Shown here: piece by piece, positions 1 through 8,444 of the stretch | Position numbering within the stretch: position 1 is the first letter of the stretch | Layout of the letters: every line of letters begins with the position of its first letter | NCBI GenBank assembly: GCA_964433345.1 | Contig: CAYSQJ010000007.1 | Span: forward strand, 90,178 to 154,177 | Origin: Ga0077527 sp964433345 | GTDB lineage: Bacteria; Pseudomonadota; Gammaproteobacteria; Burkholderiales; SG8-41 | Reading direction: 5' to 3' | DNA: 64,000 bases | Notes under the pieces: generated by a model | The model's database searches: none | Seen by the model: only the letters and a program-made list of their open reading frames with translations | What the model was told of the DNA's origin: nothing | Position numbers and translations under genes: made by a program

Positions 1-337
1 CCATCGCCGGGTAACGCAGGCCGAACTGCAGCGCGGAATAGGCGCCCATCGAGCAGCCGATGACATGCGCCTTGCGGATGCGCAGGTGACGCAGCACATC
101 GGCGATGTCGTCGACGGCGATGCGCCAGGAATACTTCGAGCGCGCCCGCGGCACGTCCGAGGGCGGGTAACCGCGTGCGTTGAAGGCAATGCAGCGATAG
201 CGCCTCGCGAAAAAGCGCAGCTGCGGCTCCCAGCTGCGCGAGTCGCCGGAAAATTCGTGCACGAAGACGAGGGGGAGGCCCTTGCCGGCCTCCTCGTAGT
301 GGAGGCGGGTGCCGTCGCGGGCAGTGGCAAAGGGCAT
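1..337 (-). CDS. Alpha/beta hydrolase, C-terminal part outside window
   Basis: The gene enters from beyond the left edge; only about the first 112 residues are present. They begin MPFATARDGTRLHYEEAG and reach the nucleophile elbow GCSMG, the usual GxSxG of alpha/beta hydrolases, near residue 95. The first strand and the oxyanion-side HEFSG segment near residue 27 also fit the fold. The start ATG overlaps the last three bases of the miaA stop region, so it is probably co-transcribed with miaA. Substrate cannot be told. It is typical of small ester or lactone hydrolases. Confidence 0.8.
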   Translation of the reverse strand, partial: MPFATARDGTRLHYEEAGKGLPLVFVHEFSGDSRSWEPQLRFFARRYRCIAFNARGYPPSDVPRARSKYSWRIAVDDIADVLRHLRIRKAHVIGCSMGAYSALQFGLRYPAM

Positions 338-339
338 GT

Positions 340-1305
340 TCAGGATTCTCCGGCCATGATCTGCGCCTCGAGTTCGCGACGCACATATTCCAGCACCAGG
401 TCGCCGACGTTGGCGGCGAGGCAGTCGAACTCCGTGTAATCGCTCATGCCGCGCAGCCAGGTCAGCTGGCGCTTGGCCAGTTGCCGCGTCGCGGCAATGC
501 CCTGCTCGCGCAGCTCGGCGCGGCTGATGCGGTTGTCGAGGAAATCCCAGGCCTGGCGGTAGCCGACGCAGCGCATCGAGGGCATCTCCGGCTCCAGTCC
601 GTAATCCTCACGCAAGCCGCGCAGTTCCTCGACCAGGCCGGCCTCGAGCATCGCGTCGAAGCGCTGTGCGATGCGTTCGTGCAGCGCGGCGCGGTCTCCC
701 GGCAGCAGCGCGATGCGGATCGGGGTGTAGGGAAAATAGACGTACTTCGGCTTTTTCAGCAGGTCGGTCATCGACCGGCCGGTAATGTAGAAAATTTCCA
801 GCGCGCGCTGGATGCGCTGGGCGTCGGCGGGTTCCAGCCGCGCCGCCGTTTCCGGGTCGACCTTGCGCAGTTTCTCGTGCAGCGCCGGCCAGCCTTCCTC
901 ATCGGCCATGGTCTCGATGATCAGGCGGATCGTCGAATCGGCCTCCGGCAGGTCGTTGAGACCTTCGACCAGCGCCTTGAAGTACAGCATGGTGCCGCCG
1001 ACCAGCAGGGGGATGTTGCCGCGTTCGGTGATTTCCCGCATCAGCGCCAGCGCATCATCGCGGAAGCGCGCCGCCGAATAACTTTCGTGCGGCTCGATGA
1101 CATCGATCAGATGATGTGGTGCACGCCTGAGGAGGTCCGCATCCGGTTTGGCGGTGCCGATGTTCATGCCCTTGTAGACCAGCGCCGAATCGACGCTGAT
1201 GATTTCACAGGGCAGCGTCGTTGCCAGTTGCACCGCCACCGCGGTCTTGCCGCTGGCGGTGGGTCCCATCAGTAGTATGGCTGGCGGGTGCGCGACGGTG
1301 GGCAT
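340..1305 (-). CDS. miaA: tRNA dimethylallyltransferase MiaA
   Basis: Adds a dimethylallyl group to N6 of A37 in tRNAs that read codons starting with U, in the cytoplasm. The 321-residue length is normal for the family. The P-loop GPTASGKT lies at residues 14-21, followed by the DSALVYKGMNIGTAKP substrate-binding segment and the VGGTMLYFKAL motif. It follows mutL on the same strand, a common proteobacterial order. The ATG sits directly at the end of an AT-rich repeat (1306-1332), leaving no recognisable Shine-Dalgarno sequence, so initiation may depend on an A/U-rich leader. Confidence 0.97.
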   Translation of the reverse strand: MPTVAHPPAILLMGPTASGKTAVAVQLATTLPCEIISVDSALVYKGMNIGTAKPDADLLRRAPHHLIDVIEPHESYSAARFRDDALALMREITERGNIPLLVGGTMLYFKALVEGLNDLPEADSTIRLIIETMADEEGWPALHEKLRKVDPETAARLEPADAQRIQRALEIFYITGRSMTDLLKKPKYVYFPYTPIRIALLPGDRAALHERIAQRFDAMLEAGLVEELRGLREDYGLEPEMPSMRCVGYRQAWDFLDNRISRAELREQGIAATRQLAKRQLTWLRGMSDYTEFDCLAANVGDLVLEYVRRELEAQIMAGES

Positions 1306-1332
1306 AAAAATATCAATAAAAACAAATACTTA
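1306..1332 (-). repeat. AT-rich 27-nt motif, copy a (upstream of miaA)
   Basis: Read on the minus strand it is TAAGTATTTG followed by TTTTTATTGATATTTTT and then directly the miaA ATG. It differs by one base from the copies at 34101 and 41457. It fills most of the 43-base mutL-miaA gap. Confidence 0.85.
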
Positions 1333-1348
1333 TGTTTATATGCTCAAA

Positions 1349-3133
1349 TCACTCACCGCGACGGAACAGGCGGTCGAGTTCGCCAATGCCGATGGCATGC
1401 CAGGTCGGCCTGCCGTGGTTGCACTGGCCGGAGCGCTCGGTCGCTTCCATGTCGCGCAGCAGTGCGTTCATCTCGGGCAGCGTCAGCCTGCGGTTGGCGC
1501 GCACCGCGGCATGGCAGGCCATGGTACCCAGCAATTCGTTGCGGCGTTCAGTGGCGATGCGGCTGGCACCGTACTCGCGCACCTCGTGCAGCACGTCCAG
1601 CGTCAACGCCTGCACGTCGGCATCGGCGAGCAGCGCCGGCACGCCGCGCACGACCAGCGCGCCGGGTCCTGCCGGCGCCACGTCGAAGCCCAGGTCCTGC
1701 AGCGCCTCGCGCTCGTCCTCGGCGGTGGCGACGTCGAGGGCGTCGGCCGCGAAATGCACCGGCACCAGCAGCGGCTGCATCGGGATCGCGCGGCCGTCGA
1801 GTGCGGTTTTCAGTTTTTCATACATGATGCGCTCGTGCGCGGCATGCATGTCGACGATGATCAGTCCGCCGCGGTTTTCGGCGAGGATGTAGATGCCGGC
1901 GAGCTGTGCCAGCGCGTGACCCAGCGGGTGGTCGTCGCCGGAATCCGGCAACGCAGGGGGCTGTGGTTCCTGCGCAGCCTCTGCAAGCAGTGTCGATGAT
2001 GCTGCGGGGCGTGGCGCGAACATCGTGTCGTAGGCGCCTGCCGGCTGGGCGATGCCCAGGGGCATCGTGCCCTGGCTGCGGTAGAAGGAGGGTGCGGCCG
2101 CCGGTACTGCGGCGGGCGACGGTGCGGCTGCTGCCGTGGCGTCTCCGGCGGAACGCGACAGCGTCTTGTGCAGCGCGTGGAAAATGAACTGGTGCGCGGC
2201 ACGCGAATCGCGGAAGCGCACCTCGGCCTTCGCCGGATGCACGTTGACGTCGACCAGTTGCGGATCGATGTCGAGGAACAGCACGAAGGCCGGATGGCGG
2301 TCGTGGTGCAGCACGTCGGCATAAGCCTGGCGTATTGCGTGCGCGACCAGCTTGTCGCGGATGCAGCGGCCGTTGACGAAAAAATACTGTGCATCGCGGG
2401 TGCCTTTGGCATGGGCCGGGGAGCTGATCGCGCCGCGCAGCGCGATCTGGCCGCCCGACTCCTCCACCGGCAGCGCGCCCTCGGCGAAATCCCCGCCCAG
2501 CACGGCGGCGATGCGCGCGGCCAGCGGCTGCGGCTTCAGCTGGAAACGCATGCGGCCGTTATGGGTCAGCGAGAAGGCGACGTCGGGCCGTGACAGCGCA
2601 ATGCGGCGGAAAGCTTCCTCGCAATGCGCGTATTCGGTCTGCTCGGACTTCAGGAATTTGCGTCTGGCCGGCGTGTTGTAATAAAGCTCACGCACATCGA
2701 TGCGCGTGCCGCGCGCCAGCGTTGCCGGCTCGGGAGTGCCCAGCGCCGGGCCTTCGGCGGTGATGCGGTGGGCATGGCGATCCTCGCTGCGGCGGCTGGT
2801 CAGTTCCATGCGCGACACCGAGGCGATGCTCGCCAGCGCCTCGCCGCGGAAGCCGAGGCTGGCGACGTGCTCAAGGTCATCAAGGGAGGCGATCTTGCTG
2901 GTGGCATGACGGGCCAGCGCGAGTTGCAGCTGGTCGCGTGCAATGCCGGCACCGTCGTCGGTGACGCTGACCTGTTTGATGCCGCCGGCGGCAAGTTCGA
3001 CGCTGATTGCCTGTGCGCCGGCGTCGAGGCTGTTCTCGAGCATTTCCTTCAATGCCGAGGCCGGGCGTTCGATGACTTCGCCCGCGGCGATCTGGTTGAT
3101 CAGCAGCTCAGGCAGTAACTGGATGGCGGGCAT
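1349..3133 (-). CDS. mutL: DNA mismatch repair protein MutL
   Basis: Mismatch-repair ATPase that couples MutS recognition to strand incision. The 594 residues contain the GHKL ATPase motifs: the IAAGEVIERP box near residue 15, DAGA near 38, DDGAGI near 59 and GFRGEAL near 94. A proline/alanine-rich linker (about 330-400) leads to a C-terminal dimerisation domain ending with the HGRPT segment. I see no DQHAxxE(x)4E endonuclease motif; the matching place reads DMHAAHERIMYEKL, close to it but with M for Q. It is transcribed toward miaA and divergently from pntA. Confidence 0.97.
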   Translation of the reverse strand: MPAIQLLPELLINQIAAGEVIERPASALKEMLENSLDAGAQAISVELAAGGIKQVSVTDDGAGIARDQLQLALARHATSKIASLDDLEHVASLGFRGEALASIASVSRMELTSRRSEDRHAHRITAEGPALGTPEPATLARGTRIDVRELYYNTPARRKFLKSEQTEYAHCEEAFRRIALSRPDVAFSLTHNGRMRFQLKPQPLAARIAAVLGGDFAEGALPVEESGGQIALRGAISSPAHAKGTRDAQYFFVNGRCIRDKLVAHAIRQAYADVLHHDRHPAFVLFLDIDPQLVDVNVHPAKAEVRFRDSRAAHQFIFHALHKTLSRSAGDATAAAAPSPAAVPAAAPSFYRSQGTMPLGIAQPAGAYDTMFAPRPAASSTLLAEAAQEPQPPALPDSGDDHPLGHALAQLAGIYILAENRGGLIIVDMHAAHERIMYEKLKTALDGRAIPMQPLLVPVHFAADALDVATAEDEREALQDLGFDVAPAGPGALVVRGVPALLADADVQALTLDVLHEVREYGASRIATERRNELLGTMACHAAVRANRRLTLPEMNALLRDMEATERSGQCNHGRPTWHAIGIGELDRLFRRGE

Positions 3134-3204
3134 GTCCTGATTATAAGCGCGGCCAATCGGGTGATAAGGCCCCGTGCTGCTGCGTCATTTCCGTTATCTG
3201 GCCG

Positions 3205-3210
3205 TATAAT
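3205..3210 (+). promoter_or_regulatory. Probable -10 box for pntAB
   Basis: A perfect TATAAT lies 98 bases before the pntA ATG in the divergent mutL-pntA gap. A clear -35 box at the proper spacing is not visible (TGCGTC is the best match), so the promoter assignment is tentative. Confidence 0.4.
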
Positions 3211-3307
3211 CACTGCGATCCGTTTGAATGCTCACGGAATCCATGAGGCAGTGCCTCTGGCGTGCTGCTGTCGGGACGCCATGCCAGTTCCAAACCAGGG
3301 GAAAGTG

Positions 3308-4891
3308 ATGCCACAAATCATTGGGGTGCCGAAGGAAACGGCAGCCGGCGAGAAACGCGTCGCCACGGTGCCGGAAGTCGTCGAAAAGCTGATCAAGCTG
3401 GGCTTCAGTGTCAGAGTCCAGTCCGGCGCCGGCGAGGGCGCCAATACCAGCGACGAGGCCTACCGCGCCTCGGGTGCCGAGGTGGTCGCCACTGCTGCCG
3501 AGCTGTGGTCCGGCTCCGACATCGTGTTCAAGGTCGGCGTTCCGACTGCGGAAGAGGTCGGCCTGATGCGCGAGGGCGGCACCCTGATCGGCTTCATCTG
3601 GCCGGCGCAGAACCCGGAGCTGATGCAGCAGCTCGCCGCGAAAAAGGCCACCGTGCTGGCCATCGACTCGCTGCCGCGCACTCTGTCCCGTGCGCAGAAA
3701 ATGGATGCGCTGACTTCCCAGGCGGGCGTCGCAGGCTATCGCGCCGTGATCGAGGCAGCCAACGCCTTCGGCCGCTTTTTCAACGGCCAGATCACCGCCG
3801 CGGGCAAGGTGCCGCCGGCCAAGGTTTTCATAGCCGGTGCCGGCGTTGCCGGTCTTGCCGCGATCGGCACTGCGGCCAACCTCGGTGCCATCGTGCGCGC
3901 CAATGACACGCGCGCCGAAGTCGCGGACCAGGTGGTGTCGCTGGGCGGCGAATTCGTCAAGGTCGATTACGAGGAAGAAGGCTCCGGCGGCGGCGGCTAT
4001 GCCAAGGTCATGAGCGAGGGCTTCCAGCAGGCCCAGCGCGAGATGTACGCCAGACAGGCGCGGGAAGTGGACATCATCATCACCACCGCACTGATTCCCG
4101 GCAAGCCGGCGCCGAGGCTGATCACCGCTGAAATGGTGCAGAGCATGAAGCCGGGCAGCGTCATCGTCGACATGGCGGCGGAACGCGGCGGCAACTGCGA
4201 GCTGACCGAAGCCGGCAAGGCGGTGGTCAAGCACGGCGTGACCATCATCGGCTATACCGACCTGAATTCGCGCCTGGCCAGGCAGTCCTCGACACTCTAC
4301 GCCACCAACCTGTTCCGGCTGACCGAGGAACTGTGCAAGACCAAGGACGGCGTCATCAACGTCAACATGGAAGACGACGCGATCCGCGGCCTGACGGTGG
4401 TCAAGGACGGCGGCATCACCTGGCCGCCACCCCCGGTCAAGCAGGCCGCTGCGCCCAAGCCTGCAGCGGCCGTGGCGAAGCCGGCCGAGAAAAAGGGTCA
4501 TGGCCACGGCGGCGGGGAGCCGATGCCGGCCGGCGCGCTCGCCGCGCTGTTCGGTATCGGCGCACTGCTGTTCTGGCTCATCGGGGCCTACGCGCCGGCG
4601 TCTTTCCTCGGCCACTTCACGGTGTTCGTGCTGGCCTGCTTCGTCGGTTACATGGTGGTGTGGAACGTGACACCGGCGCTGCATACGCCGCTGATGAGCG
4701 TGACCAATGCGATCAGCAGCATCATCTGCATCGGGGCGCTGGTGCAGATTGCGCCGCCGATCGAGAGCACCGCCGACCGGCCGGGGATGTGGATCCTCGG
4801 CCTCGCGGTGGCCGGCATCGTGCTGACCACGATCAACATGTTCGGCGGCTTCGCGGTGACGCGTCGCATGCTCGACATGTTCCGCAAATAG
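3308..4891 (+). CDS. pntA: NAD(P) transhydrogenase subunit alpha, one-piece PntA
   Basis: Proton-translocating transhydrogenase subunit, inner membrane, moving hydride between NADH and NADP+. The start MPQIIGVPKET is chosen because it follows an AGGGGAAA ribosome site and matches the family N-terminus; the frame is open further upstream but has no support. Residues 1-380 form the NAD(H)-binding domain I, with FIAGAGVAGLAAIG near residue 175. A proline/alanine/lysine linker with a HGHGGG tract precedes three C-terminal membrane helices (about residues 405-525). The domain I and membrane parts are fused at 527 residues, as in E. coli, and not split into PntAA/PntAB. pntB follows after 10 bases. 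Confidence 0.96.
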   Translation: MPQIIGVPKETAAGEKRVATVPEVVEKLIKLGFSVRVQSGAGEGANTSDEAYRASGAEVVATAAELWSGSDIVFKVGVPTAEEVGLMREGGTLIGFIWPAQNPELMQQLAAKKATVLAIDSLPRTLSRAQKMDALTSQAGVAGYRAVIEAANAFGRFFNGQITAAGKVPPAKVFIAGAGVAGLAAIGTAANLGAIVRANDTRAEVADQVVSLGGEFVKVDYEEEGSGGGGYAKVMSEGFQQAQREMYARQAREVDIIITTALIPGKPAPRLITAEMVQSMKPGSVIVDMAAERGGNCELTEAGKAVVKHGVTIIGYTDLNSRLARQSSTLYATNLFRLTEELCKTKDGVINVNMEDDAIRGLTVVKDGGITWPPPPVKQAAAPKPAAAVAKPAEKKGHGHGGGEPMPAGALAALFGIGALLFWLIGAYAPASFLGHFTVFVLACFVGYMVVWNVTPALHTPLMSVTNAISSIICIGALVQIAPPIESTADRPGMWILGLAVAGIVLTTINMFGGFAVTRRMLDMFRK

Positions 4892-4901
4892 GAGACCGCA
4901 G

Positions 4902-6320
4902 ATGTCTTTCAGCCTCGTCACGGTCGCCTACATCGGCGCGATCATCCTCTTCATCCTGAGCCTTGGCGGACTGTCGCATCCCGAAACTTCGCGGCGCGGC
5001 AACCTCTACGGCATCATCGGCATGGCCATCGCCGTGCTGGCCACGGTGTTCGGGCCGCAGGTCACCGCCCAGGGCTACGCCTGGATTGTCGGCGCGATGG
5101 TCGTCGGCGGCTCGATCGGCCTTTACGCCGCTCGCACCGTCAAGATGACCCAGATGCCGGAGCTGGTTGCGCTGATGCACAGCCTGGTCGGCCTCGCTGC
5201 CGCGCTGGTCGGTTTTGCCACCTATATTGATCCGGCGGCGACCGGCAACCTGCAGGGTGCGGAAAAGGTCATCCACGAAGTCGAGATCTATCTCGGCATC
5301 CTGATCGGCCTGGTCACCTTCTCCGGCTCGGTGATCGCCTTCGGCAAGCTCTCGGGGAGGATCGGCGGCAAGCCGCTGCTGTTGCCGGCACGCCACTGGC
5401 TCAACCTGTCCGGCCTGCTGATCGTCATCTGGTTCGGTGCGAAATTCATACAGGCGGACTCGGTCGGCGCGGGCATGACGCCGCTGGTCGTTATGTCGGT
5501 GATCGCGCTGCTGTTCGGCATCCATATGGTCATGGCCATCGGCGGTGCCGACATGCCGGTGGTGGTGTCGATGTTGAACAGTTATTCCGGCTGGGCGGCG
5601 GCGGCCACCGGTTTCATGTTGTCGAACGATTTGCTGATCGTCACCGGTGCGCTGGTCGGGTCCAGTGGTGCGATCCTGTCCTACATCATGTGCAAGGCGA
5701 TGAACCGTCACTTCATCAGCGTCATCGCCGGCGGCTTCGGTACCGGTGGCGGCGCTCCCGCGGCAGCCGGCGGCGCGGCGCAGCCGGCAGGCGAGGTGAT
5801 ATCTGTCAGCGCGCAGGAAACCGCGGAAATGCTGCGTGACGCGAAGAACGTCATCATCGTTCCCGGATACGGCATGGCGGTGGCCCAGGCCCAGCACACG
5901 GTCTACGAGATCACCAGGCTGCTGCGCGAGAAGGGCGTCAACGTGCGTTTCGGCATCCACCCGGTGGCGGGCCGCATGCCGGGCCACATGAATGTGCTGC
6001 TCGCCGAGGCGAAGGTGCCTTATGACATCGTGCTCGAGATGGATGAACTCAACGAGGACTTTCCCGACACCGATGTGGCAATCGTCATCGGTGCCAACGA
6101 CATCGTCAATCCGGCGGCCCAGGAAGATCCCTCGAGCCCCATCGCCGGCATGCCGGTGCTCGAAGTGTGGAAGGCGAGGACCTCCATCGTCATGAAGCGG
6201 AGCATGGCCTCGGGTTATGCGGGTGTTGATAACCCATTGTTTTATAAAGAAAATAATCGCATGCTCTTCGGCGATGCGAAAAAAATGCTGGATGAGGTGC
6301 TGGGTGCGCTGAAAGCCTGA
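4902..6320 (+). CDS. pntB: NAD(P) transhydrogenase subunit beta PntB
   Basis: Membrane and NADP(H)-binding subunit of the transhydrogenase. The 472-residue product has about eight hydrophobic helices (residues 1-265), then an alanine/glycine linker and the soluble domain III. That domain carries VPGYGMAVAQAQ near residue 325 and GANDIVNPAA near 398, both classic NADP(H)-site motifs, plus the DNPLFYKENNRMLFGDAK lid near the C-terminus. A GGAGA ribosome site lies 7 bases before the ATG. It forms an operon with pntA and is followed by a strong terminator. Confidence 0.97.
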   Translation: MSFSLVTVAYIGAIILFILSLGGLSHPETSRRGNLYGIIGMAIAVLATVFGPQVTAQGYAWIVGAMVVGGSIGLYAARTVKMTQMPELVALMHSLVGLAAALVGFATYIDPAATGNLQGAEKVIHEVEIYLGILIGLVTFSGSVIAFGKLSGRIGGKPLLLPARHWLNLSGLLIVIWFGAKFIQADSVGAGMTPLVVMSVIALLFGIHMVMAIGGADMPVVVSMLNSYSGWAAAATGFMLSNDLLIVTGALVGSSGAILSYIMCKAMNRHFISVIAGGFGTGGGAPAAAGGAAQPAGEVISVSAQETAEMLRDAKNVIIVPGYGMAVAQAQHTVYEITRLLREKGVNVRFGIHPVAGRMPGHMNVLLAEAKVPYDIVLEMDELNEDFPDTDVAIVIGANDIVNPAAQEDPSSPIAGMPVLEVWKARTSIVMKRSMASGYAGVDNPLFYKENNRMLFGDAKKMLDEVLGALKA

Positions 6321-6349
6321 AACCGGCTGGAGGCGGGCAGGTGCAGGAC

Positions 6350-6374
6350 GGGGTCGCAGTTGCGGCCCCTTTTT
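6350..6374 (+). terminator. Rho-independent terminator after pntAB
   Basis: GGGGTCGCA pairs with TGCGGCCCC (one G-U pair) and is followed by five T. It lies 30 bases after the pntB stop and before the next gene's GTG start. Confidence 0.75.
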
Positions 6375-6427
6375 CTGTCGCGGCGGCTGCGGCGCGCGAA
6401 TTGAGGTTTCAATCCGGAGGGGGTGAC

Positions 6428-7579
6428 GTGAGCACGGTGAACTGGTCTAAGCTGCGTGAAGAATTTCCGGCGCTCTCGCGCTGGACCTATCTCGACACCG
6501 CACGCAAGTCGGTGCCCCCGCGCTGCCAGGAGCGGGCCATGCAGGACTACTGGCGCGACATTTCAGAGACCGCCGGCGCGGATGCCTGGTCCGCTGTCAA
6601 TGTTGCGGAAACGCGCGAGATCATGGCGCGGCTGCTCGGCGCAAAGCCCGCCGAGATCGCTTTCACAAAAAACACCACCGAAGGGCTCAATATCGCAGCT
6701 CACGCCTTCGACCTGCGCAAGGGTGACAACATCGTGCTCACCGACATGGAGCATGTTGCAAACGTCTGGGTGTGGAAACACTGGGAAGCGCGCGGCGTCG
6801 AAATCCGTCGCGCGAAAAACCGCGAAGGCAGGCTGCCGCTCGAGGCTTTTCTGGAACAGATGGACGATCGCACGCGCGTGGTGTCCACCGCCTACATCAC
6901 CTATGGCAACGGCTATCGCATCGACCTGCCGGCGCTAGGGGAAGCCTGCCATGCACGTGGCGTGAGGCTGGTGGTCGACGGCGTCCAGGCCGCAGGCGTT
7001 CTCGCCGCGCCGCTGTCCGGACTCGGTGCGGACCTGATTGCCATCGGCGGACACAAGAACCTGTTCGGCCTCACCGGTCTGGGTCTGCTCTATTGCCGCG
7101 AGGACCTGGTCGATGAAATCCGCACGCCATTTCTAAAGCCGCCGGTGGCCAGGGATTCGACGCAGGCGAGCGCGCACCTCAACAGCCAGTTTGATTACGT
7201 GCGTACCGCGCACCGCTTCGAGGGCGGCAATCCGAATTTCCTCGGGCTGCGGGTGCTGCGCGACAGTGCCCGCTTCATTGCCGCGGTCGGCCTCGACAGC
7301 ATCGAGGCGCGTGTGCGCGGGCTGACGACACTGCTGATGAGCCGGCTGCGCGAAGCGGGTCTGCAGCTGCTCACGCCGGAGCCCTGGGCGGAGCGCGCGC
7401 AGATCGTCAGCTTTGCAGTGCCTGATGCCGGCGTGCTGATGGAGCGCCTGCGCGAAAAGCACCGGGTCATTGTCAACGTCAAGGATGGCGCGATCCGGAT
7501 GTCCCTCGGTTTTGCCAACAACGAGGATGACATCGAGCGTGCTGTCGAGGCGATCCGCGCGGAGCTCGGCGGACGCTGA
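6428..7579 (+). CDS. Class V aminotransferase-fold PLP enzyme
   Basis: PLP-dependent enzyme of the NifS/isopenicillin-epimerase type. The 383 residues hold the typical order of motifs: TKNTTEGLNIAAH near residue 78 (PLP phosphate and ring contacts), DGVQAAG near 185 (PLP aspartate and Q), and GGHKNLFG near 206, where K is the expected Schiff-base lysine. The GTG start is chosen because GGAGGG lies 7 bases upstream; a longer frame from 6341 would run through the terminator. There is no SufE/IscU partner nearby, so a desulfurase role is not favoured. Substrate unknown. Confidence 0.88.
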   Translation: MSTVNWSKLREEFPALSRWTYLDTARKSVPPRCQERAMQDYWRDISETAGADAWSAVNVAETREIMARLLGAKPAEIAFTKNTTEGLNIAAHAFDLRKGDNIVLTDMEHVANVWVWKHWEARGVEIRRAKNREGRLPLEAFLEQMDDRTRVVSTAYITYGNGYRIDLPALGEACHARGVRLVVDGVQAAGVLAAPLSGLGADLIAIGGHKNLFGLTGLGLLYCREDLVDEIRTPFLKPPVARDSTQASAHLNSQFDYVRTAHRFEGGNPNFLGLRVLRDSARFIAAVGLDSIEARVRGLTTLLMSRLREAGLQLLTPEPWAERAQIVSFAVPDAGVLMERLREKHRVIVNVKDGAIRMSLGFANNEDDIERAVEAIRAELGGR

Positions 7580-7588
7580 TCCCGTGGT

Positions 7589-8359
7589 TCAACGCTCGGC
7601 GATGACGGGTTCTGCCGGCAGCTTGCCAAAGGCGATGTCTCCGTACCAGGCCTGTGCGCGTCCGCCGGTATTGTCGGTGTCGGTCATGATGCCGATGGCG
7701 GTGATCCGGCCGGGCTCCTCGCCGAAGGCCCGACGGTAGTCCTCAAGCAGGTTGCGCGAGATTTCCTGCCAGCTTCCAACCCGGTCACTGCCGGATGCGG
7801 CAACGATCATCCTGATGCGCGAGGTGTGACGGTTGTTGATCACGCTGTCCACGGGTGCGCGGTTTTCCCAGATGTACATCAGCATGGCATAGGGCAGCTG
7901 CTGGCCGGTGAGCAGGCGCACATTGTCGAAGAACATGCGGTCCTGCAGTGGCAGACGTTTCATGTCGCCGGCGAAGCTCACCACCAGCCGCACCGGGGAG
8001 TCTTCGAGGTGCCTCTGCGTGTTGTCGGCGCCGGCGATCAGCTTATCGACTTTCCAGCGCCAGCTGAGTTGCGGATGAGCCTGCGGGTCCAGTGCCAGCG
8101 GATGGACGAGCCCGGAAGCCGAGGCATCGGCGCGCGCCTGCACCACTGTGTGCCCCTGGTCATCGGTCAGTCGGTATTCGGTGGGCCGCTTGTGGCGTGA
8201 CAGGATCCAGGGCTGCCAGCCCCCGGGCAACACTTCACCGGGCTGCCCGCCGGAGAAGGGCTGCACATGCACGGGCTGCGGCACGTCGACGGTTGGCACG
8301 GCGGCACAGGCTGCGGTCAGCGCCAGCACGGCCACGGCAGCGCAGCGATCGATTCTCAT
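7589..8359 (-). CDS. DUF3047 family lipoprotein
   Basis: Predicted exported lipoprotein of 256 residues, convergent with the aminotransferase gene. The signal ends in a lipobox-like LTAAC, so residue 17 or so would be the lipidated cysteine. The body matches DUF3047 proteins: SWRWKVDKLI near residue 90, SPVRLVVSFAGD near 110, LMYIWENR near 145, RHTSRIRMIV near 163 and a final TDTDNTGGRAQAWYGDI segment. The start MRIDRC follows AGGAGGAG by 4-6 bases. Members of this family have no established function; the fold resembles carbohydrate-binding beta sandwiches. Confidence 0.82.
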   Translation of the reverse strand: MRIDRCAAVAVLALTAACAAVPTVDVPQPVHVQPFSGGQPGEVLPGGWQPWILSRHKRPTEYRLTDDQGHTVVQARADASASGLVHPLALDPQAHPQLSWRWKVDKLIAGADNTQRHLEDSPVRLVVSFAGDMKRLPLQDRMFFDNVRLLTGQQLPYAMLMYIWENRAPVDSVINNRHTSRIRMIVAASGSDRVGSWQEISRNLLEDYRRAFGEEPGRITAIGIMTDTDNTGGRAQAWYGDIAFGKLPAEPVIAER

Positions 8360-8444
8360 GCTTCTCCTCCTGCCCGTGCGCATGGGTGCGCATCTGCGGG
8401 CTTGTTACAGTGCGGATTCCAGTGCCGGGGCCGGGTGGCCGTGT

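Noticed and set aside
3194..4921. Long open frame antisense to pntA
   Set aside because: It mirrors the codon periodicity of pntA in GC-rich DNA, has no family match and no ribosome site; the sense gene is certain.
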